Source: Prinsepia uniflora (Eukaryota > Streptophyta > Magnoliopsida > Rosales > Rosaceae). Taken from it: 64,000 bases of DNA. The stretch's first letter is position 1. Every line of letters begins with the position of its first letter. Made by a program: the position numbers and the translations under genes. The stretch spans positions 39,046,716 through 39,110,715 of the forward strand of contig CM064874.1 in assembly GCA_032719365.1 (NCBI GenBank), given 5' to 3'. This document shows positions 22,376-33,431 of the stretch, one piece after another. The notes under the pieces are model-generated. The model saw nothing but the letters and a program-made list of their open reading frames with translations. It made no database searches and was not told where the DNA came from.

Positions 22376-23974
22376 ATGTCAAATGGTGAAGTTTGTTGTC
22401 TAGCCGACAGTGCTACTACGCACACAATCTTCCGTGATAGGATATTTTTCACAAACTTAATACCTAACTGCACCTCTGTCATAACTATTTCTTACAAATC
22501 AAACTTGATTGAAGGCTCCGGAAGAGCCCAATTTATGTTGTCAAATGGTACCGTATTTACCATTGTTGAAGCTATATACTCCCCACGTTCCAGCAGAACG
22601 TTATTGAGTTTTAAGGATATTCGAGCTAATAATTATCATGTTGAAACCACAAAAGAAAAGAATGTGGAATATCTTTGCATAACATCCAACTTGTATGGCC
22701 GGAAGCGTACATTGGAGAAATTGAAATGCCTCAGGAGTGGACTCTACATGACCGCTATTAGAACCATTGAGGCAAATCACATAGCTAGCTGGAAGCTACC
22801 TAACCCCAGCAACTACTTATTATGGCATGACCGATTGGGACACCCCGGTCAAGGTATGATGCGCCGTATCCTCAATACATCACACGGGAATCCCCTTACA
22901 AATAAGGACCTTGTGTTTAGTGACACACTATGCCAAGCTTTCTCAATGGGAAAATTGAACACTAGACCATCATATGCAAAGATCGATAAAGACTTTTTCC
23001 CTTTCTTGTACAGAATACAAGGGGATATTTGTGGACCCATTCAACCATCATGTGGACCATTTAAATATTTCATGGTTTTGGTTAATGCATCAACGAGGTG
23101 GTCACATGTGACCCTATTGTCCACACGCAATGCTGTGTTTGCTAAACTCCTTGCCCAAATCGTTATATTAAGGGCCCACCATTCGGATTGTCCCATAAAG
23201 TCCATCAGACTCGATAATGCATGTGAGTTTACATCGAAATCTTTCGATGATTATTGCATGTCCCTTGGGATTGATATTGAACATCCAGTTGCACATGTTC
23301 ACACCCAGAATGGTCTCATAGAGGCATTCATTAAACGATTACAAATTATTGCACGGACTTTGGTTATACGCAACAAGCTCCCAATTTCTGCGTGGGGCTA
23401 TGCAGTTTTGCATGCAGCTATGTTGGTCCGGTTGATGCCCACTGCCACCCAACCCTATTCCGCGTTACAGCTGGTAACTGGGTACGAACCTGATGTTTTG
23501 TACTTACGCGTGTTTGGGTGCGTCGTTTACGTGCCAATTGCGCCGCCACAACATACAAAAATGGGACCTCAACGCCAGAGGGGCATCTATGTCGGCTATG
23601 AATCCCCCTCCATTATTCGTTATTTAGAGCCCTTGACAGGCGATCTCTTTACCGCTCGTTTTGCGGATTATCACTTTGATGAGACAGCCTTCCCGTTGTT
23701 AGGGGGAGATAAGAACGCCAACGTTCCTGAAGAACGACGTGAATTGACGTGGAATGTCTCCACTATGTCTCATCTTGATCCCCGAACCGCACAAAGTGAA
23801 AAAGAAGTGCGGAGAATTCTAGATCTACAGAGTGTAGCTAATAATATGCCAGACACCTTCTCTGATCTAGCTAAAGTGACGAGATCACATATACCTGCTG
23901 TAAACGTGCCTGCAAGGATAGACGTCCCCGTAGGACGCGCCGTCCCAGATGGACGGGTCGTCTCAGATGGATAA
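22376..23974 (+). pseudogene. Copia 2 protease-integrase ORF (532 codons)
   Basis: One open frame. Protease active site LADSATTHTIF (residues 9-19). GAG-pre-integrase LLWHDRLGHPG (148-158). Integrase catalytic triad at D217 (GDICGP), D280 (LDNACEF) and E316 (NGLIEAFIK), with exactly 35 residues between the last two, so the DD35E core is intact. The C-terminal part has GYEPDVLYLRVFGCVVYVPI and TKMGPQRQRGIYVGYESPS. It closes at a stop near 23972, directly upstream of the next frame. It belongs to a gag-pol that would normally be a single polyprotein. Confidence 0.88.
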
Positions 23975-23977
23975 AGT

Positions 23978-25179
23978 ATGGCCATGGCGGCTAACCAGTC
24001 ATATGTCCCTGCCCAGAAGCGAGGTAGACCAATAGGCTCGAAGGATTCTTATCCCCGGAAGAGGAAAAATTTGGCACAATTGAATCCCTTGGATATCACT
24101 ATATCATCTGATCCATCTCATGAGATAATTCTGAATTATGGGTCTGTCTTAGAAGAGACGACGTTAGGGGACGCCTCAACATTTGAACCCATTCTCGAGA
24201 ATAGAGAGATCTCAGTAAACTATGCATGCTTAAATGAGATATGGAATCGGAATGATATTATCATCGATGATATATTTGTATTCGCAGTAGCTACTGAAAT
24301 AATAACTAGTGATGATATCGAACCTCGCTCCGTTGATGAATGCCAACGTAGAGAAGACTGGCCAAAATGGAAAGAAGCAATCCAGGTCGAACTTGATTCC
24401 TTGACAAAAAGAAAGGTGTTTGGACCTGTAGCTCCCACACCTCCCCATGTTAAACCTGTAGGCTTTAAATGGGTATTTGTAAGGAAGCGTAATGAGAAAA
24501 ACGAGATTGTGAGATACAAAGCTCTTTTAGTGGCGCAAGGATTTTCTCAAGGCCCTGGGATTGATTACGAGGAGACGTATTCTCCCGTAATGGACATTAT
24601 AACGTTCTGCAACTTTATCAGTTTGGTAGTTTCCAAAAAACTGAGTATGCAGTTTTTGGATGTGGTCACAGCTTATCTCTATGGGGATCTAGTTACAGAT
24701 ATATATATATATATATATATATGAAAGTTCCTGAAGGACTTAAGGTATCTGATTCAAATAGTTCCAGACCATGGAACACGCTCTCCATTCGTTTGAGGCG
24801 TTCACTTTACGGATTGAAACAATCCGGACGGATGTGGTATAACCGTCTAAGTGAATATTTGATCAGATTGGGATATGTGAATAATGAATTATGCCCATGC
24901 ATGTTTATTAAGAAAACAAGTTCCAGGTTCACTATAGTGGCAGTTTATGTCGATGACATGAATCTGATTGGTACTCCTGAAGAGATCCAAGAAACCGCTA
25001 AGCACCTGAAGTTAGAATTTGAAATGAAGGATCTTGGGAGAACACACTTCTGTCTCTGCCTGGAGCTCGAGCACCATGCAGATGGAATTTTGGTCCATCA
25101 ATCGAATTACATCCAGAAGATGTTAAGACGCTTTAATGAGGATAAAGCAAAATCTTTATGCACGCCCATGATCGTCTGA
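23978..25179 (+). pseudogene. Copia 2 reverse transcriptase, split by an AT dinucleotide tract
   Basis: 23978-24724 carries the linker (RGRPIGSKDSYPRKRK) and the RT start (FKWVFVRKRNEKNEIVRYKA, then LVAQGFSQGPGIDYEETYSP, where most Copia RTs have K at the first of these positions). 24721-25179 continues with YGLKQSGRMWYNRL and the catalytic YVDDMNL (about 24946-24966). Between them, at 24698-24722, an (AT)n run disrupts the frame where FLDVVTAYLYGDL should lead into the 'I-Y-M-K-V-P-E-G' segment. The catalytic residues are kept but the polyprotein is broken. Confidence 0.85.
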
Positions 25180-25985
25180 AGTCTAGATCCTAAAAGGACC
25201 CGTTTCGTCCAGCAGATGACAACGAAGAGATATTGACACCAGAAGTGCCATATCTAAGTGCAATAGGCGCACTGTTGTACTTGGCTCAATGCACTAGACC
25301 AGACATTTCATTCGCTATGAACTTGCTAGCTAAATTTAGCTCTGCGCCAACACGCCGCCACTAGAATGGCATAAAAGACATCTTTAGATACCTTGAGGTA
25401 CAACGGATATGGACTTATTCTATCCCTATGCATCGAGGAATGAATCAAACCCCCTTGGGCCTCGAAATGATGCACGCCTCGTTGGGTATGCTGATGCAGG
25501 TTACCTATCAGACCCACACAAGACACGTTCCCAATCCGGTTATGTTTTTACCATTGGGAACACAGAAATATCTTGGAGGTCTACTAAACAGACCCTTGTT
25601 GCTACGTCTTCGAATCATGCAGAAATTTTAGCCCTGCACGAAACAGTTCATGAATGCATATGGCTAAGAGCTATTACTGGGCATATTCGAAGTACATGTG
25701 GATTGAATTCCACCCATAATGAACCGACAGTTATCTATGAAGATAATGCTACCTGCATAGAGCAGATGAAGACCGGTTTCATTAAGGGAAACAACACCAA
25801 GTATATTGCACCGAAGTTCTTCTTTAACCAGCAACAGTAAGAACATCGGAAGATTGAGATCAAGTCAATACGATCTCAAGATAATCATACAGACTTGTTC
25901 ACCAAGTCATTACCAAAGGCCACATTCCAGCAGCATGTGCGAGGTATTGGTTTACATAGATTGGCTGATCTACCTAATCTGTAGT
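25180..25985 (+). pseudogene. Copia 2 RNase H, frameshifted
   Basis: Begins after a stop at 25177. Fragments read AIGALLYLAQCTRPDISFAM, then after a shift VGYADAGYLSDPHKTRSQSG and ISWRSTKQTLVATSSNHAEI, with VIYEDNATCIEQM later. These are the conserved Copia RNase H blocks (the D of YADAGY, E of HAEI, and the D of EDN). The end, FTKSLPKATFQQHVRGIG, lies in another frame at about 25900-25950. Translation would stop near 25984. Confidence 0.8.
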
Positions 25986-26521
25986 TTTCAGGGGGAGTCA
26001 ATATCAGGGGGAATATCCTGAAGTATACCAAGTATCCAGAAGTATACTGAGTATCCCGAAGTATACTCACATGATCATCGTGTACTCTTTTGTCCTACGA
26101 CTAGGGTTATTTTGTCCCATTGGGTTTTGTTACCTGGCTAGGTTTTAATTAGGCACATTTTGGTATGATCACCCTGCTAACAATGCATCCTGAAGATGCT
26201 ATGATTTGACTCATAAGCATTTGCACATCTTTTCCCTTCAACCACGGGTTTGTCCCACTGGGTTTACCGGGTAAGGTTTTGGTGGAGCAACACTAATGCA
26301 TTTTATCTTAAAGGTGGATTATCTACCCGTATTCCAGAAGAGACGACATCAGCTACCTCAGAAGATTCCGATGTGATCACCTGTACGTACGTTGCACTCT
26401 TTTTCCTTCGACCAGGGTTATTTTTGTCTCATAGGGTTTTTGTTACCTGGCAAGGTTTTAACGAGGCAACATATAAGTGCATAGCCATACAGTACCCTTA
26501 CATGAAATATCCAAGGGAGAG
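25985..26521 (+). repeat. Copia 2 3' non-coding region with diverged repeats
   Basis: Opens with 'cagggggagtcaatatcagg', a polypurine-like tract. 'gaagtatac' repeats follow (26019-26065). Three diverged copies then occur of a ~70 bp block 'ttttgtcycaytgggtttt...taccyggyaaggtttta...gaggca' (about 26090, 26240, 26400). This block is commonly seen at the 3' end of plant Copia elements. Confidence 0.65.
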
Positions 26522-26701
26522 TGTCGTAAATAGTTAAAAGGTTATGTCTATTTATGTAATAGGTACTAGGGGTAGTTTTGTCTTTCGTATTCATTAATTA
26601 TCCCTCCCTATATAAGAGATAATTAATCTTTGTAAATCCTAATAATAATCTCAGAAGGAAACAGGCGTATTATTTTTTCTCCCTGCCTCCCCATATTCTC
26701 T
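26522..26701 (+). repeat. Copia 2 3' LTR
   Basis: Matches 18829-19008 over its whole length, with 'ccctatataagag' as the TATA box. A polypurine tract directly precedes it. Confidence 0.85.
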
Positions 26702-27082
26702 ATGCATTCTCCTCTACTTAATTTCATTCACAACATTTTTGAGTTTTTCTCGAACTGGCCATTCCATGCGAGAAAGAAGATTCATATGTATTCAAAGGCT
26801 TCACTGTAGGTTTCCATCCACGTCCATGGGAAATTGTAAGCATTGTTTCATCCTCATGATGTATTTTTATTTTCCCATCACAAGTACAACATTTATAAAA
26901 AGTTATGAACTTGCAGGTTTCTGATGGCATGACTCAATTGGGCTACAAGAGTTTCAGTATGCGATTTATCATGTGTTTTTTCGCTTCATTTAACATTAAT
27001 ACCTAAAATAAAAAATAGTATCTATCAATTGAACCAATATAGTTTGCATTTTATGTAGCTTTAGGACCTAGCAAACACAAGT

Positions 27083-27318
27083 AACTCTTTATATGACTGC
27101 AATTGCTTCCCTCTCTACTTTTGTGCAAAGACCCAACGTTAAGGTATACATAAACAAATATGCATTGAGTAATAATAGTTGGCGACAACACACCATATGA
27201 TGATCAAATTGTAATATGAATAATTGGGTGGATATGAATTTAGGCCCCCGCAGAATATTTTTTGATGTTTCTTATGAATGGATTTTTCCTGAACTTTCGG
27301 ATGTCCATTTCTTGATAC
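27083..27318 (+). repeat. Direct duplication, copy a
   Basis: Shares with 27650-27878 the phrases 'atgactgc', 'ttccctctctactttt', 'aataatagttgg', 'gaatttaggccccc' and 'atgtccatttcttga' in the same order. The copies differ by substitutions and small indels. Confidence 0.8.
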
Positions 27319-27649
27319 AGTAGACGAACAAATTATCACGTGTTGGGGATGTTTGACGTAAAATTTATCTACTTCAATTCGGTTCCAAATTTTATATTTG
27401 TTACTCTTGCTACTCATATGACTTTTGTAGGATTTGATTAATTGATTATTCAGTTAGATTATTTGAATTAATTTTGAGGGCTGATTCTCCTCAATGTTGC
27501 AATTTATCTCATCTTCTCAGTAGTTATTGGTTTATAGAACTTTCTATTTAGTTCGTCTTTTGACATTCTTCACTGTTTTTATCTCCCATGTGCAGCTTCA
27601 CGTTGTTCATTTGTTGGTAAAGAGAGTTTTGGAAAGGCAAAGGCAAATT

Positions 27650-27878
27650 TGCTCTTCATATGACTGCTTCCCTCTCTACTTTGGTGCAAAGATCCAACGT
27701 AAGGTACATAGAAACAATTATGCAGTCAATAATAATAGTTGGCAAAGAGGCATAATATGATGATTAAATTGTAATAGAAATATTTTGGCGAATATGAATT
27801 TAGGCCCCCAAATAATATCTTTTTTTTTTTGCTTATCAATGGATTTTTCCTCAACTTTCGTATGTCCATTTCTTGAAG
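27650..27878 (+). repeat. Direct duplication, copy b
   Basis: Second copy of 27083-27318, 567 bp downstream. It contains an extra T run and lacks the inner 'gcaa' of copy a. Confidence 0.8.
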
Positions 27879-28132
27879 GTGTTGAAGGTTTGAAGAGAAT
27901 TATTGTTCGGTTTGGTTATTTTTGAAGTGAAGTTTTATTTTTCATGCTATTTAAATTTTGGTTTGAATTTTTTAATATTTTTTATAAATCTGTTTAAATT
28001 TTTTCTTCAATTTTGATAAATTGATGATAGATAATTGGAGCAAATAGGGTTTTGAAAGATTTGGGGTTGTCTCAATCTTCTATTAAATTTTTATGTAGGA
28101 TTAAAAAAAAAGGTGGAAAAGGAAGAGGATTG

Positions 28133-28679
28133 TATTGAAGTTAGAAGAATGAAGCACTGGAATGCTAATTGCAGCTCAGGTAAAGTTCTTCTCTCAACTT
28201 CACACTCTTGCACACACTAACTGATTGAATCGAGACTAGCTCATGGTTTAGGCTAGGATGAATGTTTAGATTGTTCTTACTGTTCTATTGATCAAAATGG
28301 AAAGAAGATGATGATGATTGGATCGGTTTGTGCTATCACTCCTCACTGATGCACACCAACTGTTTGATTAAATTCCTCACTCGAATTCTCATCAACATTC
28401 ACTCTGAATCTTCTCTGTATTTGTATTCAATTCAATAGATTTCCTTTATGCACCTCACTCGTACATTTCACACACCTCACACATCAGATGCTCTCACTCA
28501 ACATCCAATAGGAACATGACACCTAGCTAGTTTGTTATAAAAACTTGGTAATCAAGTAAACCACTCCTCTCTCCTCACGGTTACATGTCAGCTCACACAC
28601 ACATATTTGATAAGTCTAAATCTTCTAGACTCACTTGTCCAGTTGGCAACCTGTCCATGTGGTAGTTTACACCTCAACA
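28133..28679 (-). repeat. Copia 3 3' LTR
   Basis: 547 bp, nearly identical to 32864-33426. The preceding minus-strand tract TTTAGGAGGGGC is the polypurine primer. Confidence 0.9.
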
Positions 28680-28689
28680 GCCCCTCCTA

Positions 28690-30782
28690 AACCGTTCACT
28701 GGACATACTCCTAGCAAACCCCGTAGGTAGTTGAACCTAGCTTTAGGTAGAGATTTGGTGAAGATGTCTGCAATTTGATCTTCAGTCCTGCAGTAAAGAA
28801 GTGTAACATCTCCATTCTATATAGCATCCCTTATGTAATGCACTTTCCTGTTTATATGTTTTGTTTTCTGATGGAAAACAGGATTCCTTGCCATAGCAAT
28901 GGCAAATTGATTGTCACACATTAAATTTGTAGCTCCCACCTGTTCCTCTCCAAAATCCTTTAGGACAAACCTTAACCAAATGGCCTGTGTTGTTGCTTCA
29001 CAAGCACTAACATATTCAGCCTCTGCTGTAGATAAGGCAATACTTGATTGCTGGACTGAGGCCCATGAGAAAACTCCACTGCCAAAACTGAAAGCATATC
29101 CTGAAGTGCTTTTGCTATCATCAATTGATCATCCCCAGTCATTATCACAGAAACCAAGTAGAATTGCAGCTTTGCCTTTCTTGTACTCTAGACCATAGTT
29201 TAAGGACCCTTGCACATACCTAAGCACTCTCTTTGCTATTCCAAAGTGCTTCTTAGTAGGGTTGTGCATGAACCTGGCTAGGAGACTTGAGGCATACATA
29301 ATGTCTAGTCTGGTGGCAGCAAGATACAACAGACTCCCCACAATCTGTCTGTATTCTTGTTCATCTGCAGCTCCACTTCCATCTTCCTTCTGCAGTTTGT
29401 CATTTGCTGCAAGGGGAGTTCCTGCAGGTTTGCAGTTTCTCAGTCCAAACTTGTTGAGTAGTGTCTGAGCATATGTTCTTTGATGAATATAAATGTAGAC
29501 TGGGATTGTAAGATTCCCATTCCAAGGAAATGGTGAAGTAATCCTAAATCAGTCATCTCATATCTCCTCATCATTTCTGATTTGAATTATTGCATCATTT
29601 CCTCACTGTCACCAGTATAGATAATATCATCAACATATATTGATACAATCAAGGTTCCCACATCTTGATTAACTCTGAGGTATAAGGTTGCTTCACTTGA
29701 GCTCCTCTGAAAACCACACCTAAGTAGATAGGATTCGATTTCCCCATACCAGGCCCTAGGGGCTTGCTTCAGCCCATACAAAGCCTTGTGTAGCCTGTAG
29801 ACTTTCTCTTCTTGTCCATTGACTTCATAACCTTCAGGCTGATGCACATAAACTTCTTCCTGTAAAACACCATTCAGAAAGGCTGATTTGACATCCAGTT
29901 GATACAGCCTCCATTTCTTCTGTGCAGCCAATGCAATCAATGTTCTGATTGTATCTAACCTGGCCACAGGAGCAATGGTCTCATTAAAGTCAATCCCTGG
30001 CTTTTGAGAGTAACCCTTAGCAACCAATCTTGCTTTTTTCTTCTGTACTGAACCATCAAGATTCAGTTTGGTTTTATAAACCCACTTAACACCAATTACT
30101 GGTTTATTAAGTGGTTTCTCAACCAGTTCCCATGTACCATTCTTCTCAATCATTTCAAGCTCATTTTCCATGGCTTTCTGCCATCCTTTGTCCCTTGCTG
30201 CATCATGATAGTTTTCAGGCTCAATGATACTCATGTGACACCTTGCATACACATCACTTAAATCCCTGTACTTAGGTTGAGGCATCTCTGGAGAATCAGG
30301 ATCAGAAGGATTCTGATCAACAGATTCCTCATGATCTTGTTCTAGTTCAACTGAATCTTCATTCAATGCTTGAGCCTGTCCTTGACCGTGATCAAATCCT
30401 AGTTGCCTCACAGATAACCCTTCATTACCTTCTCTTGTTCCATTCCAACTCCATTTTGTTCTTTCATCAAACTCCACAGTTCTGGATATCATAATTTTGT
30501 TGGTTTCCAGGTTATAGAGTCTATATCCCTTTTCACAGCTCCCATAACCCATGAACACACATTTAATCCCTTTCTTGTCTAACTTCTGTCTTAGTTGATC
30601 TGGAACATGTGTATAGAAAACACATCCAAAAACTCTAAGATGCTGGACACCTGGTTTTCTCCCTGTAAACTTTTCAAATGGTGTTATGCCATTTAGTGAA
30701 CTTGTTGGACATCCGTTTAGAAGATAACAAGTAGTGTTTATAGCTTCACCCTAGAACTTGTTAGGGACATCCTTATCTTGCA
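28690..30782 (-). pseudogene. Copia 3 integrase C-terminus-RT-RNase H, broken
   Basis: Frame 30558-29587 (323 codons) runs from the integrase C-terminus (MFMGYGSCEKGYRLYN) into RT, with GVKWVYKTKLNLDGSV, LVAKGYSQKPGIDFNETIAP, LYGLKQAPRAWY and catalytic SIYVDDIIYTG. It shifts at 29587. 29341-29129 holds GSLLYLAATRLDIMYASSLL. RNase H continues toward 28690 as short frames with STAEAEYVSACEA and IADIFTKSLPK. Active-site residues look kept, but at least three breaks separate the domains. Confidence 0.88.
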
Positions 30783-32417
30783 TCATTGACCTTGCCATCT
30801 CCAAAGGGTTCTATTCTTCCTTTCTGCCACATCATTCTGCTGTGGTGAGTATGCAATAGTTAACTGTCTGCAGATTCCTGTTTCTTCACAGAAAGCCTGA
30901 AATTCCTGTGACATGTACTCTCCTCCTATGTCACTCTTGATCCTTTTGATCTTATATCCACTTTGCAACTCCACCATCTTCTTGAATTTCTTGAAAACAC
31001 CAAGTACCCCTGACTTGTGTGTAAGAAAATATAACCAGCACATTCTGGTATAATCGTCTATGAAAGTAAGAAAGTATATGTTTCCACCATTTGTTGTCTC
31101 CTGTATTGGTCCACACACATCTGTGTGAATCAATTCAAGTGGATCAGATGCTCTCCAAGAGAATTCTTTGTCAAACTGCTCAACATGTAACTTCCCTGCC
31201 ACACATCCTTCACAGACTCCTTCTTTAGCTTGCAGCCTAGGTAGTCCTACCACCATATCCTTTTGTTGTAGTAGCTTCAAGCTCATGAAATTCAGATGTC
31301 CAAACCTCTTGTGCCATAGCTCAGAGGCTTCACAAACTGTTGCTCTCATTGCTACTGGGTTTACTGATTCAAATGACAAAGGAAAACATCTATTCCTGGT
31401 CATTTGAACCTTAGCAACTTTCTGAGTCATAGAGCTGTCTTCATAAATATCCACAGTTTGATCCCCAAACGTCAAGAAGTAACCATGCTCTATCATCTGT
31501 CCAATACTCAACAGATTCTCATCTAGCCCTGGTAAGAGCATCACTTCTTTGATATGCCTCTCTCCCTGTTTAGTCTGAACCACAAGTGTGCCTTTCCCTA
31601 CTGCCTGTACAAGGTTTCCATCTCCCATCTTCACTCTTGCTTTAACAGTTCTATCTATATCAATCAACATAGATTCCTGCCCTGTCATATGATTACTGCA
31701 AGCACTGTCAAGGTACCATTTACTGCAATCCTTGACTGCTGCAGCATTACATGCATAAAACAGATTAAGTGATGGATCTGTGATTTCTTGAGCCAGATTT
31801 CCTGCTGGTTTCTGTGTACAATCCTTAGCCATATGACCAAACTTTTGACAGTTGTAGCACTTGACTCCACCCTTTAACCAACAATTTCCATAGTGATGCC
31901 TTTCACACTTCTTGCAGAGAGGTTTTGTCCCTAGATATTCACCTTTGCTTGTTCCTGCTCCTGAATTTGACCCTGAACCATAACCCTGATATGAGTTCTG
32001 CTTCACTGAGTTGTTCTTCTGGTTCCAGCTCTTATTACTCTTGAATTTCTTCTTGGTTTTCCAATGATCATTACCATGATTTGACCTATTGGATACAGAT
32101 AAGCTAGAAAGAGCTTTATCCAGACCCTCATCTGTGTGCATCTCTAATCTCTGATCAAAGGCTCTTATTAAGGCCACAACACTCTCAACGTTTATAGTGT
32201 CAATGTCCCTAGTTTCCTCAATAATGGACACTATAGGATCAAAGGGTTTGGTGAGACTTATCAAGATCTTTTGAGCTAGGCGTTCTTCAGTGATATCCTC
32301 TCCATAGGTTCTCATGCTATTTACAATTGCATATAGCCTAGACAGATACACTGATAACATTTCATCTTCCTTCATCCTAGCATATTCAAAATCTCTTCTA
32401 AGAGATTGTAGTTTCAC
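30783..32417 (-). pseudogene. Copia 3 gag C-terminus-protease-integrase (544 codons)
   Basis: Gag remainder (1-180, UBN2-type). Zinc knuckle CYNCQKFGHMAKDC at 187-200. Protease WYLDSACSNHMTG (Asp 237). GAG-pre-integrase ELWHKRFGHLN (366-376) with CEGC (402-405). Integrase DD35E at D433 (HTDVCGP), D496 (KSDIGGEY) and E532 (NDVAERKNR), with the expected 35-residue spacing. A frameshift after KNRTL (about 30790) ends the frame in WRWQGQ. A stop-bearing stretch of ~220 bp separates it from the RT frame. Confidence 0.9.
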
Positions 32418-32777
32418 AGACCATACCTTAGAGTCTCCCCTGTACTCTCTCTACAATATGTCCCGAGCTTCTTTAGCTTTGACCTCATTCTGAATCCTGG
32501 GAAATATTTCATCAGTAACTGCATTCTGGATCATGCTTAATGCCTTAGCATCCTTGACACAGTCAATATGAGTTGGTCTGATTTCGGTTTGTACAGCAGG
32601 TTGTGTAGCAGGATTCCCACCAGCGACTTCAGCTGTCCTTGGTGACTCTGGAATTCCGATCTCAATGTATTCCCAGAGATCACAAGCAAGTAAGACAGTC
32701 CTCATCTTCACTCTCCAGAAGTCGTAGTTACTCCCGTTGAAGAGTGGGAACTTCAAGTCACCTCTATGACTTGCCAT
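32418..32777 (-). pseudogene. Copia 3 gag N-terminus, ended by a stop
   Basis: MASHRGDLKFPLFNGSNYDF opens the frame (ATG at 32777), a typical Copia gag start (W-x-x-K-M pattern follows as FWRVKMRTVLL). A TAG at about 32451 in AKEARDIL* interrupts it. The same reading continues as REYRGDSKVW into the next frame, where CAG is the likely original codon. Confidence 0.85.
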
Positions 32778-32863
32778 TGCAGATGCTGCTTCAGATGTCT
32801 AGAGCGATTGCTTCTTCTTCTTCACTTACGCCCCAGATGCAGATCAAGCCTGCTCTGATACCA

Positions 32864-33426
32864 TATTGAAGTTCGAAGGATGAAGCACTGGAATTCTAAT
32901 TGCAGCTCAGGTAAAGTTCTTCTCTCAACTTCACACTCTTGCACACACTAGCTGATTGAATCGAGACTAGCTCGTGGTTTAGGCTAGGATGAATGTTTAA
33001 ATTGTTCTTACTGTTCTATGGATCAAAATGGAAAGAAGATGATGATGATTGGATCGGTTTGTGCTATCACTCCTCACTGATGCACACCAACTGTTTGATT
33101 AAATTCCTCACTTAAATTCTCATCAACATTCACTCTGAATCTTCTCTGTATTTGTATTCAATTCAATAGATTTCCTTTATGCACCTCACTCGTACATTTC
33201 AGACACCTCACACATCAGATGCTCTCACTCAACATCCAATAGGAACGTGACACCTAGCTAGTTTGTTATAAAAACTTGGTAATCAAGTAAACCACTCCTC
33301 TCTCCTCACTGTTACATTTCAGCTCTCACACACACACACACACACACACATATTTGATAAGTCTAAATCTTCTAGACTCACTTGTCCAGCTGGCAACCTG
33401 TCCATGTGGCAGTTTACACCTCAACG
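32864..33426 (-). repeat. Copia 3 5' LTR
   Basis: 563 bp, longer than its partner because of a (CA)n run at about 33326-33349. The outer dinucleotide is CG rather than TG. Confidence 0.9.
33326..33349. repeat. (CA)n microsatellite in Copia 3 LTR
   Basis: About 12 CA units. The other LTR has only a few at this position, so it expanded after insertion. Confidence 0.85.
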
Positions 33427-33431
33427 GATTG

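Larger units (their letters stand above)
18829..26701 (+). mobile_element. Copia retrotransposon 2, full length but degenerate
   Basis: 7.87 kb between two ~180 bp LTRs (18829-19008 and 26522-26701) that differ by few substitutions. Both start TGTYGTAAATAG and contain a TATATAAG-type box. Primer-binding site TGGTATTAGAGC at 19010, a ~2 kb leader, gag, protease, integrase, reverse transcriptase, RNase H, a repeat-rich 3' region, and a polypurine tract 'ccaagggagag' abutting the 3' LTR. Domain order (IN before RT) is Copia. No convincing target duplication is seen at the ends. At least four frame breaks make it inactive. Confidence 0.9.
26702..28127 (+). other. Continuation of the interrupted host unit; internal duplication
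   Basis: Resumes the DNA split by Copia 2. It is T-rich and intron-like with short exon-like patches, and no recognisable protein. A ~230 bp segment is present twice in direct orientation (about 27083-27318 and 27650-27878). Confidence 0.45.
28133..33426 (-). mobile_element. Copia retrotransposon 3, complete structure, recent
   Basis: 5.29 kb, flanked by GATTG (28128-28132 and 33427-33431). Minus-strand order: 5' LTR (33426-32864), primer-binding site TGGTATCAGAGC (complement of 32852-32863), gag, protease, integrase, RT, RNase H, polypurine tract TTTAGGAGGGG before the 3' LTR (28679-28133). The LTRs are almost identical apart from a CA-repeat expansion, so insertion was recent compared with its neighbours. 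The 3' LTR starts TGTTGAGG; the 5' LTR reads CG at that point. Stops and frameshifts still inactivate the polyprotein. The motifs would fit a Tork-like lineage (inference). Confidence 0.93.
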
